Shown: piece after piece, positions 35,249-43,984 of the stretch
How positions within the stretch are numbered: the first letter of the stretch is position 1
How the letters are laid out: every line of letters begins with the position of its first letter
NCBI GenBank assembly: GCA_964480725.1
Contig: CAYZQO010000004.1
Span: forward strand, 62,001-126,000
Source: JAFGBI01 sp964480725
Lineage (GTDB): Bacteria > Myxococcota_A > Polyangia > Polyangiales > Polyangiaceae
Direction of reading: 5' to 3'
DNA: 64,000 nt
The notes under the pieces: generated by a model
The model's input: only the letters and a program-made list of their open reading frames with translations
What the model was told of the DNA's origin: nothing
The model's database searches: none
Program-made: the position numbers and the translations under genes

Positions 35249-35371
35249 CACCCGATCCACGCTATCCGCGGCGGCGCACCCCGGCAACGGGCACTCTATA
35301 GTGCCACTTGCCCCACACCGGCCCAGGTCGCGCCGCCCTCGGGGCACGGCTCTGGTAGCATGGCCCTCGCC

Positions 35372-36208
35372 ATGCGCACGACTCCCTCCCGCCCCTCCCC
35401 TGGTTGCCCGCCCCGCCGAGCGCTCGCCGGCGGCGCGCTCTTTGTGGGGCTCGTGGCCTTCACTGGCGCCGGCCCCGGCTGCAAGAGCGAGCCCACGCCG
35501 ACACCCCAGGCGAACGCGTCCGCGGCCGTCGTCAAGAGCGCCCCCGCAGCCACCCCGACGGCAAGCGTCGCCGCGCCGGTCCCCAAGCGGCGGCCACCGC
35601 CCCGGCTGGAGGACTGCCCGAAGACCGCGAACGTGACCTTCACCAACCCCGAGCTCGAGGCCGAGGTCCGCCGCAAGGTGCCGCGGGCAGCGGGCCCGGT
35701 GACGATGGCGGAGCTCGCCCGGATCCGCTCGCTGAACCTCTCGCAGCTCGAGCTCGAGGAGCTCGACGTCTGCCTCTTCGGTCGCATGACCGGGTTGAAG
35801 GAGCTCTTCCTCGGTCGCGGCAAGATCGTGGACCTGTCCCCACTCGCCAAGGCCACCTCGCTCGAGAGCCTGCGCGCCTCCTTGAACCCCATCGAGGATC
35901 TGACCCCGCTCGCGGGCATGACCAAGATGGATCGCATGGACCTCGCCCACACGGCGGTGCGCGATCTGACCCCGCTCGCTGGGATGACCCAGCTCAGCGA
36001 GCTACTGCTCGACGACACGCCGGTGTCGGACGTCACCCCCCTCGCCAAGCTCGAGAAGCTGACGGTCCTGGTGCTGAAAAACACCCAGGTGAAGGACGTG
36101 AGCGCCCTCCGGGGGCTCACGGCGCTCAAGACGCTCGATCTCCGCGGCACCGCCGTCGACGACGCGACGATGTTGATGCGCCCAGGCCTCCGGATCGATC
36201 AGTACTGA
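35372..36208 (+). CDS. Leucine-rich-repeat lipoprotein
   Basis: A 278-residue protein from ATG 35372 (ATG 35360 also possible). The signal peptide ends in a PGCKS lipobox-like site near residue 37. After a Pro/Ala linker and an EDCPKTANVTFTNPELEAEV cap come about six internalin-type repeats of about 22 residues, with LKELFLGRGKIVDLSPL, LESLRASLNPIEDLTPL, MDRMDLAHTAVRDLTPL, LSELLLDDTPVSDVTPL and LTVLVLKNTQVKDVSAL. Such repeats bind proteins. The gene ends one base before the TolC-like gene on the other strand, so the two transcripts overlap. Confidence 0.85.
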   Translation: MRTTPSRPSPGCPPRRALAGGALFVGLVAFTGAGPGCKSEPTPTPQANASAAVVKSAPAATPTASVAAPVPKRRPPPRLEDCPKTANVTFTNPELEAEVRRKVPRAAGPVTMAELARIRSLNLSQLELEELDVCLFGRMTGLKELFLGRGKIVDLSPLAKATSLESLRASLNPIEDLTPLAGMTKMDRMDLAHTAVRDLTPLAGMTQLSELLLDDTPVSDVTPLAKLEKLTVLVLKNTQVKDVSALRGLTALKTLDLRGTAVDDATMLMRPGLRIDQY

Positions 36209-36209
36209 G

Positions 36210-37787
36210 CTACTTTCGGGGGGCGTCCCGCCCGAGCGCGTGCTCGAGCTTCACGTCGGCCACCTTCACGTCGAGCAGGGCGTTCACCTCGCGGAGCGAG
36301 GCCGCCACCAGCTCACCCTCGGCGTTGATGAGATCCGTCGTGGTGGCCCGGCCCGCGCGGTAGAGCTCCCGGCTCACGCGGTAGGCTTCCCCGGCTGCCT
36401 CCGCGCCCCGCCGGGCCGTCTCCACCGCGGAGCGCGCGTTCTGGGCGCCGATCAGGCTGGAGGTGACCTCGAGCCGCAGCCCTCGCTCCAGCGCCAGGCG
36501 GTTCGCCTCGATCTCGGCCTGCTGAGCCGCGAACTCGGCGATCGAGGCCCGGCTGTCGAGCGGATCGTTCAGCGTGTAGCTGAGCGACAGCCCCACCGCC
36601 CAGTTGTGCTTCCACTCGTCGGTCGAGGGAAAGTACGTCGAGTTGGGGCGCGCGTAGTCGAACTGCCCGAAGGCGTCGAGCCGCGGGTACTGCGACACCC
36701 GCGAGGCGCGCACCCCCCGGTCGATCGCGCGCGCGGCCGCGTCGAGCGCCTGCACCTCCAGCCGCTGCCGCATGGCCTCGGCGACCAGCGCCTCGGAGGT
36801 CCCGGCCGGCAAGGCCGGCGCGGCCCCCGAGAGCACGTCCTCTCCGACGCGGTAGTCCCGGGTGGGCTCGGCCATCAAGGTGGCGAGCTGCTCGGCGGCG
36901 ACGCTCCGGAAGCCCCGGGACTCGGTGATCATCTGCTCGGTGCCGGCCACCAGCGCCTCGAGCCGCATCACGTCGGCGCGGGTGGCCGCGCCCAGCGTGA
37001 ACGCGGTCTTGGTGTCGCCGAGGAGCGCCTGGGTGCGCGTCAGCGAGCTCTCGGCCACCGCCACGGCGGCGACCGCCCGGAGCCAGTTGTAATACGCCAC
37101 CTTGGCGTTGGCGGCAGTGGCGAGCCGCGCGGCGCGGAGCCCGATCCGTGTCGACGACTCGTACACCTTGGTCGCATCGAGGGCGTTCGAGAGCCGCAGG
37201 ACATAGTCCGAGATCGGCACCGCGAGCGAGGCGGAGAGGCTGTAGTGGTTGTTGTAGGTCGCGATCTCGAACGGGGTGGCGCCGAGCGGGAGCCCCGCCG
37301 AGTCGACCGCGCACTGCTGCCCCTCCATGCCCGGGACCGGGCAGTCCGCGACCAGGATCGGGCCCTCGTTCAGCGCCCCGACCATCGCGCCCCCGCCGAA
37401 GTTGACCTCGCTCGGCGAGGTGCGCATGTACTTCGCGGTCACCGAGAGCCGCGGCAGGAACATCACCACCGTCTTGTCCACCTTCGCGGCCGCGGCGCGG
37501 ACCCTGGCCTCGGCGACCTTCGCATCGGGGCTCTCCGCGACGGCCCGCTTCGCGACTTCGGTCGAGGTGAGTCCACCCGGCTCGACGCGGAGCGCATCCT
37601 TGCCGGTGACAAGGCCGCCCGTGGGCGCCTCGCGCAGCGTGAAGCTCCCGGGCGTCTCCGAGGTGGCCGCCGCCGGCGCCGCCGCCGCGGGGGCCGGGGG
37701 CGCGGGAGCCGCCGCAGGCTGCGCGGCAGCGGCCCCGGCTTCGGTGAGCACCGCGAGAAGAAGGGTCGCGACGAGTCGGCGCTTCAT
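36210..37787 (-). CDS. TolC-family outer-membrane efflux protein
   Basis: A 525-residue outer-membrane channel of the TolC family. Start ATG 37785-37787 gives a signal peptide (MKRRLVATLLLAVLTEAGAA). Two OEP repeats are visible: the first from LTSTEVAKRAVAESPDAKVA to FTLGAATRADVMRLEALVAG, and the second from RQRLEVQALDAAARAIDRGV to ELYRAGRATTTDLINAEGEL, each ending in the family signature. It is the last gene of the tetR-MFP-RND-TolC operon and would form the outer part of the pump, with the periplasmic adaptor bridging to the RND protein. Confidence 0.9.
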   Translation of the reverse strand: MKRRLVATLLLAVLTEAGAAAAQPAAAPAPPAPAAAAPAAATSETPGSFTLREAPTGGLVTGKDALRVEPGGLTSTEVAKRAVAESPDAKVAEARVRAAAAKVDKTVVMFLPRLSVTAKYMRTSPSEVNFGGGAMVGALNEGPILVADCPVPGMEGQQCAVDSAGLPLGATPFEIATYNNHYSLSASLAVPISDYVLRLSNALDATKVYESSTRIGLRAARLATAANAKVAYYNWLRAVAAVAVAESSLTRTQALLGDTKTAFTLGAATRADVMRLEALVAGTEQMITESRGFRSVAAEQLATLMAEPTRDYRVGEDVLSGAAPALPAGTSEALVAEAMRQRLEVQALDAAARAIDRGVRASRVSQYPRLDAFGQFDYARPNSTYFPSTDEWKHNWAVGLSLSYTLNDPLDSRASIAEFAAQQAEIEANRLALERGLRLEVTSSLIGAQNARSAVETARRGAEAAGEAYRVSRELYRAGRATTTDLINAEGELVAASLREVNALLDVKVADVKLEHALGRDAPRK

Positions 37788-37873
37788 GGGGGCTGATTCT
37801 CCGTGGACAAGGGGGCTGGCGTTGGGAAGACGGGCCGCTGACGGCGCCTTCTGCCGCGGGTTCGGCGGCTCGG

Positions 37874-40800
37874 TCAATGCCCGGACTCCGCCGTGGCCGC
37901 AGACCGGAAGATGAACCGCTCGATCCGGCGCACGGCAGGGCTCTCTACCACGCCGTCAATGAGGGCATAGACCACTGGGATCACGACGAGGGTGAGCAGG
38001 GTGGAGGTGAGCAGACCACCGATGACGCAGACCGCCATTGGGGCTCGCATCTCCCCGCCCTCGCTCAGCCCGATGGCGACCGGCAGCATGCCGAAGACCA
38101 TCGCCGCGGTGGTCATCAGGATGGGTCGCAGCCGAAGCTTGCCCGCCTCGACCAGCGCCGCGTCCCGCTCGAGCCCCTGCTCGCGACGCTGATTGGCGAA
38201 GTCCACCAACAGGATCGCGTTCTTGGTCACCAGGCCCATCAACATGATGACGCCGATCATGCTGAGCATGCTGAGGGTGCCACCGGTCAGGTAGAGCGCC
38301 CCGAAGGCGCCCACCACGGCGAGCGGGAGGCTCAACATGATGGTGATGGGTTGAACGAAGCTGTTGAACTGAGAGGCGAGGATCATGTAGACGAGCAGGA
38401 TCGCGAGGACCAGGGCGGAGTTCATGTCGCCAAAGGCCTCTTCCATGAACTCTGCCATCCCGCTCCAGCTGGTCTGCAGGGTGGGCGGCACCACCTCCTT
38501 CGCCAGCGCCTCCACCCGGTCCATCCCCGGCTCCAGCGCCATCCCCTCGAGGTTGGCGTAGATCGTCACCTGCCGCTGCCGATCTTCCCGGTCGATCTGG
38601 CTGGGCCCCTCGGCCCGGTCGGTCCGCACGACGTTGGCGAGATCGACGAGGATCGGACGTCCCATCCCGTCCCGCGCCCCCACCTTGAGGTTCGGCAGCG
38701 CGGCCACGTTCCTCCGGTACTCGTCGTTCAGGCGAACGGTGATGTCGTAGACGTCAGCGCCATCCTTCAGCTCGCTGACCGCGTCCCCGGCGACCAGGGT
38801 GCGCAGGGTGGTGGCGATGCCCGCCACGCTCACGCCGAGGGAGGCCGCCCGCTCGCGGTCGATCTCCACCGAGATCTCCGGCTTGCCGCTCCGGAAGCTG
38901 GTTTCGACATCGACGAAATGGCCGTCAGCGCGCATGCGCTCCGCCAGCGCCTCCCCGACGGTCGCGAGCTCGGCCAGGTCGTCGCCGCGGACATTGAACT
39001 GGACCTGCTGGGTCTTCTGGCCGGTGCCGCCGAACAGCGGCGTCTCGCCGAGCGTGACGTCCGCCGCCTCGAAGGGCGCGTAGCGGGTCCGAATCCAGCT
39101 CATCAGCTCTTCCTGGGAGAAGTCCCGCGCCGAGGTGGGCACCAGGGCGACGTCGAGCGTTCCCTTGTTCGCCTGGCCCTGGTTGCCGCCACCGACCGAG
39201 GCCAGCACCGTCTTCAGGCCCGGCGCGTTCTGCTGGAGGTCCGCCGCGAGCTTGGCGACCACTTCGCTGGTGGCGTCGAGGTTGGTGCCGGTCGGCGTCT
39301 CCACGTTGATGGTGAACTCGCTGCGATCGGAGGCGGGCATGAGCTCCCTCGGCACCTGCCCGGCCACCACCATTGCTCCGGCGAGGGCGACCGCTGCCAC
39401 CCCCAGGGTGGCGAGCCGGTGCCGCAGCGACCAGGCCACCAGGCGACCGTAGGCGCTCTCAGTCGCGTCCATCGCCGCGTCGACCGCGCGCGACACGAAA
39501 TTGTGGCGCTTGCCGTGCACCGCCTTCAGAAACCGGGAGGCGAGCATCGGGGTCAGCGTGAAGGACACCAGCATCGAAGTGGCGACGGCGAAGGCGACCG
39601 TGAGCCCAAACTCGTAGAAGAACCGGCCGATCATCCCCTGCATCGTCGCCACCGGGATGAACACGGCCAGGATCGACGAGGTCATCGCGAGCACGGCGAG
39701 GAAGATCTCTCGGGTACCGTCCTGCGCCGCCTGCATCGCGGTCTTGCCCTGCTCCAGGTGGCGGTAGATGTTCTCGATGACGACGATGGCATCGTCGATC
39801 AGGATGCCGATCGAGAGGCTCAGCGCCAACGTCGTCAGGTTGTTCAGGGTGAAGCCCATCACTTGGACGAAGGCGAAGGTGGCGATGACGCTGGTGGGAA
39901 GGGCGAGCGCGCTGATCAGGGTCGCGCGCATGTCCATCAGCATCAGGTAGATGATGGCGATGGCGAGCAGGCCGCCGAACACCAGGTCGAACTCCACATC
40001 GTGAATCGACTGGGCGATGAAGGTCGAGTTGTCCTTCGGCACCGCCAAGGTCACGCCCCGTGCCGCGACCACCGGCCGCAGCTCGTCCACCGCGACGCGC
40101 ACGGCCTCGGCCACCGCCACCGTGTTGCTCCCCGACTGTTTGCGCACCACCAAGGACACGACCTTCTGACCGTCGAGCGAAGCCCAGGACTCGGCCTCCT
40201 CCACGCCGTCCACGACCTTGGCCACGTCCCGGACACGCAGGGGGACGGCGGTCCCGGGGAGCAAGATGGCGCCGATCTCGGCCGCGCTCCGGACCTCCCC
40301 CCGAGTCTTGACCGTGAGCTGCTCGGCGCCCACGTCGATCGAGCCGGCGGGGATCTCCAGGTTCTGCGCCTTGATGGCACCCACCAGGTCGGTCACAGTG
40401 AGCCCCACGCCGGCGAGCTGGTTCGGGTCGACCAGCACCTGGATCTCCCGCTGTCGACCGCCCAACAGGTCCACCCCGCCGACCCCGTCGATGCGCTGAA
40501 GGCGTGCCTTGACGACGTCGTCCGCGACGTCAGTCAGCTCCCGGTCGCCAAGATCACCGGAGACGGCAACGGAGATCACCGGCACCGCGTCCATGTCGAA
40601 GCTCTGCACGATCGGGGGCTCGATGCCGTCCGGCAGGTCGTTCTCGATGCGGGCCACCCGGTCACGGATGTCCTGCAGTGCGCCGGCGACGTCGACCTCG
40701 AGCTCGAACATCGCGATGACCTGGGTCACGCCTTCGAGGTTGATGGACCGGAGCTGGCGAATCCCTCCGAGGGTGTTGATCTCCTCCTCGATGGGGTCGG

Positions 40801-40990
40801 CGACCTTGGTCTCCATCGTCTCCGGGTCGGCGCCGGGGTAGACGACCACCACCGCGACGACGGGGAACTCCACCTTCGGCCAGAGATCGATGCCGAGCTT
40901 GGGGTAGCTCAGCACCCCGAAGACGACGAGCGCCGCGATCATCATGACGGCGACCACCGGTCGCCGGATGGACAGGTCGGCGAGGTTCAT
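37874..40990 (-). CDS. RND-type multidrug efflux transporter (AcrB-like)
   Basis: A 1038-residue inner-membrane proton-driven pump of the HAE1/RND class. Twelve membrane segments with two large periplasmic loops are apparent. Seen: MNLADLSIRRPVVAVMMIAA, PGADPETMETKVADPIEEEI, the TM4 proton-relay ILIDDAIVVIENIYRHLEQG with Asp-Asp, VATSMLVSFTLTPMLASRFL and, late, GLVTKNAILLVDFANQRREQ. Its ATG overlaps the stop of the adaptor gene (ATGA), so it is made with it. The substrate is not readable; a drug or lipid exporter is likely. Length and domain order are normal. Confidence 0.94.
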   Translation of the reverse strand: MNLADLSIRRPVVAVMMIAALVVFGVLSYPKLGIDLWPKVEFPVVAVVVVYPGADPETMETKVADPIEEEINTLGGIRQLRSINLEGVTQVIAMFELEVDVAGALQDIRDRVARIENDLPDGIEPPIVQSFDMDAVPVISVAVSGDLGDRELTDVADDVVKARLQRIDGVGGVDLLGGRQREIQVLVDPNQLAGVGLTVTDLVGAIKAQNLEIPAGSIDVGAEQLTVKTRGEVRSAAEIGAILLPGTAVPLRVRDVAKVVDGVEEAESWASLDGQKVVSLVVRKQSGSNTVAVAEAVRVAVDELRPVVAARGVTLAVPKDNSTFIAQSIHDVEFDLVFGGLLAIAIIYLMLMDMRATLISALALPTSVIATFAFVQVMGFTLNNLTTLALSLSIGILIDDAIVVIENIYRHLEQGKTAMQAAQDGTREIFLAVLAMTSSILAVFIPVATMQGMIGRFFYEFGLTVAFAVATSMLVSFTLTPMLASRFLKAVHGKRHNFVSRAVDAAMDATESAYGRLVAWSLRHRLATLGVAAVALAGAMVVAGQVPRELMPASDRSEFTINVETPTGTNLDATSEVVAKLAADLQQNAPGLKTVLASVGGGNQGQANKGTLDVALVPTSARDFSQEELMSWIRTRYAPFEAADVTLGETPLFGGTGQKTQQVQFNVRGDDLAELATVGEALAERMRADGHFVDVETSFRSGKPEISVEIDRERAASLGVSVAGIATTLRTLVAGDAVSELKDGADVYDITVRLNDEYRRNVAALPNLKVGARDGMGRPILVDLANVVRTDRAEGPSQIDREDRQRQVTIYANLEGMALEPGMDRVEALAKEVVPPTLQTSWSGMAEFMEEAFGDMNSALVLAILLVYMILASQFNSFVQPITIMLSLPLAVVGAFGALYLTGGTLSMLSMIGVIMLMGLVTKNAILLVDFANQRREQGLERDAALVEAGKLRLRPILMTTAAMVFGMLPVAIGLSEGGEMRAPMAVCVIGGLLTSTLLTLVVIPVVYALIDGVVESPAVRRIERFIFRSAATAESGH

Positions 40991-41958
40991 CTGCCGGCGC
41001 TCCCTGCCGCGCGCGGCCCCGTACTCGACGCGGCCCCGCTCGGGGCGGACGCCGGCGAGGCGTCGGCTCCGGCGGGCGCCGCCGGGGGCGGCCGGAAGTC
41101 GCACTCGACGAGCATGCCGGCCTTGAGCGCGTGGTCCGGGTTCGGCACCTCCGCGACCACCTCGATGGTCCGCGTCATCGGATCGACGCTGGGGTTCACA
41201 CGGGTGACGCTCACCTCGCGGGTGACGTCGACGGCGGGGAAGCGGACCTGCACGGGGCTACCCTGGTGCAGGGTCGCGAGCGCCGACTCGGGGAGGTTCG
41301 CCCGCACCTCGAGCGCGTCGATGTCCTGCACGACGAGCACCACGGTCGGCGGCATCATGGTCACCGTCTCCCCGACGTTCGCCCGCCGGGAGGCGATGAT
41401 GCCATCGAACGGGGCAGTGACGGTGGTGTCGGCGGAGGCCTGCCGCGCGCTGTTGATGGCCGCCTGCGCCTGGATGGCCTGCGCGACGGCGGCGTCGTAG
41501 CGCGCCTGGATCTGATCGAGCACGGCCGGGGCGATGCTCCCGGAATCGCTGAGGGCCTGGGTGCGCTGGAGCTCCGTCTGGGCGCTCGACTTGGCCACCT
41601 CCGCGGTGGCGAGGGCGGCCTCAGCCTGCCGCACGCCGAGATCCTGGGCGGAAGAGCGCAACCGGAACAGGACCTGTCCCTTCTTCACCCGGTCGCCCTC
41701 CTCGACCATCATCGCCTGAATGACGCCCGAGGAGAGGGGCCCGAGCTTGGCCTCCTGTCGGGCCCGAGCGGTGCCGGTGACGAAGAGCGCCCGCTCGGGG
41801 GGGGCAGCGCTAGCGAGCGCGGCGACCCGGCTCGCCACCGACGGCAACGGAGCGGCGCCCGCCCCCGTCGGGGGCGGCAGCGAGCTCGCCTGGCTCGTCT
41901 CGCAGCCCGCGAGGACCGGCAGCAACAGGACGCACGGGAGTAACAGAACGCGCTTCAT
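40987..41958 (-). CDS. RND efflux periplasmic adaptor (MFP) lipoprotein
   Basis: A 323-residue membrane-fusion protein. The signal peptide ends in a lipobox LAGC near residue 19. In order: a barrel-sandwich half-motif (GVIQAMMVEEGDRVKKGQVL), a coiled-coil hairpin (about 110-175, AEAALATAEVAKSSAQTELQ), the second lipoyl half (TVTAPFDGIIASRRANVGET) and a beta-barrel domain (LEVRANLPESALATL). The protein ends in an Ala/Pro-rich tail. Its start overlaps the stop of the TetR gene and its stop overlaps the RND start, so the operon is tightly coupled. Confidence 0.9.
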   Translation of the reverse strand: MKRVLLLPCVLLLPVLAGCETSQASSLPPPTGAGAAPLPSVASRVAALASAAPPERALFVTGTARARQEAKLGPLSSGVIQAMMVEEGDRVKKGQVLFRLRSSAQDLGVRQAEAALATAEVAKSSAQTELQRTQALSDSGSIAPAVLDQIQARYDAAVAQAIQAQAAINSARQASADTTVTAPFDGIIASRRANVGETVTMMPPTVVLVVQDIDALEVRANLPESALATLHQGSPVQVRFPAVDVTREVSVTRVNPSVDPMTRTIEVVAEVPNPDHALKAGMLVECDFRPPPAAPAGADASPASAPSGAASSTGPRAAGSAGR

Positions 41959-42596
41959 CGGGGGGTAGCTCCGTTCAGGAAGAGATCGAGCAGCGACTCC
42001 GTGCGCGCCACCAGCGAGTGGCCGCGACCGGACTCAATCCAAAAGACGAGGGTGATGTTGACGAGCCCGAGCAGTGCGAGGGCGAGCTCAGCCGGGGGAA
42101 GATCGCGGCGGATCGCCCCCGCCCGCGCGCCGGCTTCGAGTTCGGCCATGAGCAGATCACGGAACGCGCGCGACGTCTCACGGACTTCCTCCCGCGCGAG
42201 CGTCCGCAGGGGCGACTCCTGCTCGATGGCCAGCCGGACGAGGTCGGCCAAGGCCGCGCCGCGCTCGTCGATGAAGCCAAAGGTTCGCCGGACGAGCTCC
42301 GCGAGGCGGCCCACCGGGTCGGGGGCGGCGAACGGCACTCCGAGGTGGGCATGGAATTCGGCCAGCCCTTCGGCGACCAGGTCCCGGAGCACCGCCTCAC
42401 GCGACGGGAAGTAGTTGTAGAGCGTCCCCACGGCGACCCCCGCCTCGGCAGCGAGCTCGACCATCTTGAAGTCGCGCAGGCCCACCCGCTCGACCAGCCG
42501 CTTCGCCGCCGAGACAATCGCGCCGTGCACGGTGGCGCGCGCCTGCTCCTGCGCGAGGTGGCGTAGAGAGGGGGAGCTCGGAGAAGAGCGGGCCAT
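41955..42596 (-). CDS. TetR/AcrR-family repressor of the efflux operon
   Basis: A 213-residue regulator from ATG 42594-42596, which fits the family size; the same frame reaches a GTG at 42752 but that would add about 50 Pro/Ala residues. The N-terminal DNA-binding helix-turn-helix is VHGAIVSAAKRLVERVGL then MVELAAEAGVAVGTLYNYFP. The C-terminal part (about 75-210) is all helical and should bind a ligand. It is first in the tetR-MFP-RND-TolC operon, and two palindromes upstream are likely its sites, so it probably represses its own operon and releases it when a pump substrate binds. Confidence 0.88.
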   Translation of the reverse strand: MARSSPSSPSLRHLAQEQARATVHGAIVSAAKRLVERVGLRDFKMVELAAEAGVAVGTLYNYFPSREAVLRDLVAEGLAEFHAHLGVPFAAPDPVGRLAELVRRTFGFIDERGAALADLVRLAIEQESPLRTLAREEVRETSRAFRDLLMAELEAGARAGAIRRDLPPAELALALLGLVNITLVFWIESGRGHSLVARTESLLDLFLNGATPR

Positions 42597-43093
42597 GGAC
42601 GATGCGGGCGCGCAGGGGCCGTCGCGCAGAGCGAGCACCGCGCTAGCGAGAGCGGGGGCCGGGAGGAGCGACGGGAGGGGAACGGCCGTTGCGGCCGGGG
42701 GCCGCCGCGGGGAGGCGAGCGGCCGGTCCGCCATCGGAGCTGATGAGGACACGAACGGCCGTTCACGCTTATGAACGGCAGTTCAATGACACCCAGCACG
42801 GACCCCGTCAAGCGGCCTCGGCGCGACGACGAGAAGATCGGCCCGCGGCCCGCACCGGCAAAGAAAGCCGGATCTTCAAAGGATGTCGAGGGCTTCGAGG
42901 GCACCGCCAGCCCCGTTGCGGGAACCGCCGCGAGCAGGCGCTTGCGGCCTGAGCGACGCGAGATCGGAGCGATGTGTCGCCCGCAGCGACATGTCAAGAG
43001 CGACGGCGTCCCGGGGCTCACCGTCCACGGAGGTCCTCGGTACGGCAGGGTGCGGTTGCCGGTCGGTGCCGCGTCGGGCACGGTCGGCGCGCC
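42597..43093. other. 497-nt divergent region between tetR and the Crp/Fnr gene
   Basis: It holds the two palindromes at 42753-42785. The rest (42786-43093) should contain the Crp/Fnr promoter; a TTGACATGTC stretch in reverse orientation at about 42990-43000 has one FNR-like half site but no clear partner. Open frames through here have no family resemblance and are taken as shadows. Confidence 0.4.
42753..42785. promoter_or_regulatory. Two palindromic operator sites, probably for TetR
   Basis: GAACGGCCGTTC (42753-42764) is a perfect 12-bp palindrome. GAACGGCAGTTC (42773-42784) repeats it with one change and lies 20 bp away, centre to centre, about two turns of the helix. TGAACG-type palindromes are common AcrR/TetR operators. 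They lie 157 nt upstream of the tetR start. Confidence 0.72.
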
Positions 43094-43801
43094 ATGCCCC
43101 CCGTCGCCAACGCCGCCGAGGCGATCTTCAGGCGCTGCCGGATCTTCGCGCGCCTGTCGCCCGAATCCTTGGCGCTCCTCCAGCAGCGGGCGTCGGTGCG
43201 CTCCTTCGAGCGGGGCACGCGGATCTTCGACCAGGGCGGGCCCTGCCCAGGCCTGTACTGCGTCGGGACCGGGGCGGTTCGGGTCTATCGCGTGGCTCCG
43301 AACGGCAAGGAGCACGTCCTGCACGTCTCGGAGCCCGGCACCACGTTCGGTGAGGTCGCCGCCATCGTGGGCTCACCGGCGCCCGCCGCGGCCGAGGCCG
43401 TGCGGGACACGGTCTGCGCGGTCGTCCCGGCGCGCGAGCTCCAGGCCGCGCTGCAGGAGAACCACGCGCTCTGCTTGCAGCTTCTGACGGGCATGGCCGG
43501 GTGGGTGAAGGAGCTCGTCGGTCTGCTCGAGGACATCGTCCTGCGTGACGCCACCAGCCGCGTCGCGCGGCACCTGCTCGAGGCGAGCGGGAGCGCGGGG
43601 GACGGCTTCTTCCAGCTGGGGATCCTCAAGCGCGACCTCGCGAGCCGCCTCAACCTCACCAGCGAAACCCTGAGCCGCACGCTGCGCCGGCTGCAAGACA
43701 GCGGCCTCATCGCCACTGGCGAGGGTCAGCGCATCCGGATCCTCGCGCGGGGTGCGCTCGAGGAGGTCGCGCGCGGGCTGCCACCGGCGGAGTTCGAGTA
43801 G
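43094..43801 (+). CDS. Crp/Fnr-family transcription regulator (DNR-like)
   Basis: A 235-residue regulator from ATG 43094. A cyclic-nucleotide-like domain (about 12-130: IFARLSPESLALLQQRA, GTRIFDQGGPCPGLYCVGTG, PGTTFGEVAAIVG) is joined by a dimer helix to a winged helix (DLASRLNLTSETLSRTLRRL). The recognition helix has the E-T-L-S-R pattern that in FNR and DNR reads TTGA half-sites. The N-terminal Fe-S cysteines of FNR are missing, which suggests a DNR/NnrR-like haem or other sensor. A TTGAC-N4-GTCAA box stands between this gene and the hemerythrin gene downstream, its likely target. Confidence 0.85.
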   Translation: MPPVANAAEAIFRRCRIFARLSPESLALLQQRASVRSFERGTRIFDQGGPCPGLYCVGTGAVRVYRVAPNGKEHVLHVSEPGTTFGEVAAIVGSPAPAAAEAVRDTVCAVVPARELQAALQENHALCLQLLTGMAGWVKELVGLLEDIVLRDATSRVARHLLEASGSAGDGFFQLGILKRDLASRLNLTSETLSRTLRRLQDSGLIATGEGQRIRILARGALEEVARGLPPAEFE

Positions 43802-43914
43802 GTCGCCCACCGCGTCCGTCACCACCGAGACGGCCGGAGGGGCGGCGCGCCGAGGGGAAGCCGCCGCGGACGGCCCCCAAAGCCGGGGGAGCGGTCCCAG
43901 ATCCGGAGCGCCGC

Positions 43915-43928
43915 TTGACCCGCGTCAA
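43915..43928. promoter_or_regulatory. FNR/DNR-type operator upstream of the hemerythrin gene
   Basis: TTGACCCGCGTCAA is a perfect TTGAC-N4-GTCAA palindrome, 57 nt before the ATG at 43985. It fits the FNR/DNR consensus (TTGAY-N4-RTCAA) and the recognition helix of the regulator encoded just upstream. Confidence 0.75.
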
Positions 43929-43984
43929 GGCGCGAAACCCCGGTCCGTCCCACGGTTGACGCCGCGACCCACCCAAGAGAGTCG

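Noticed and set aside
37877..41500. A very long plus-strand open frame (over 1200 codons)
   Set aside because: It is antisense to the RND pump and adaptor, which have clear family motifs. The peptide is rich in His, Gln, Arg and Asp as expected for a shadow in GC-rich DNA.
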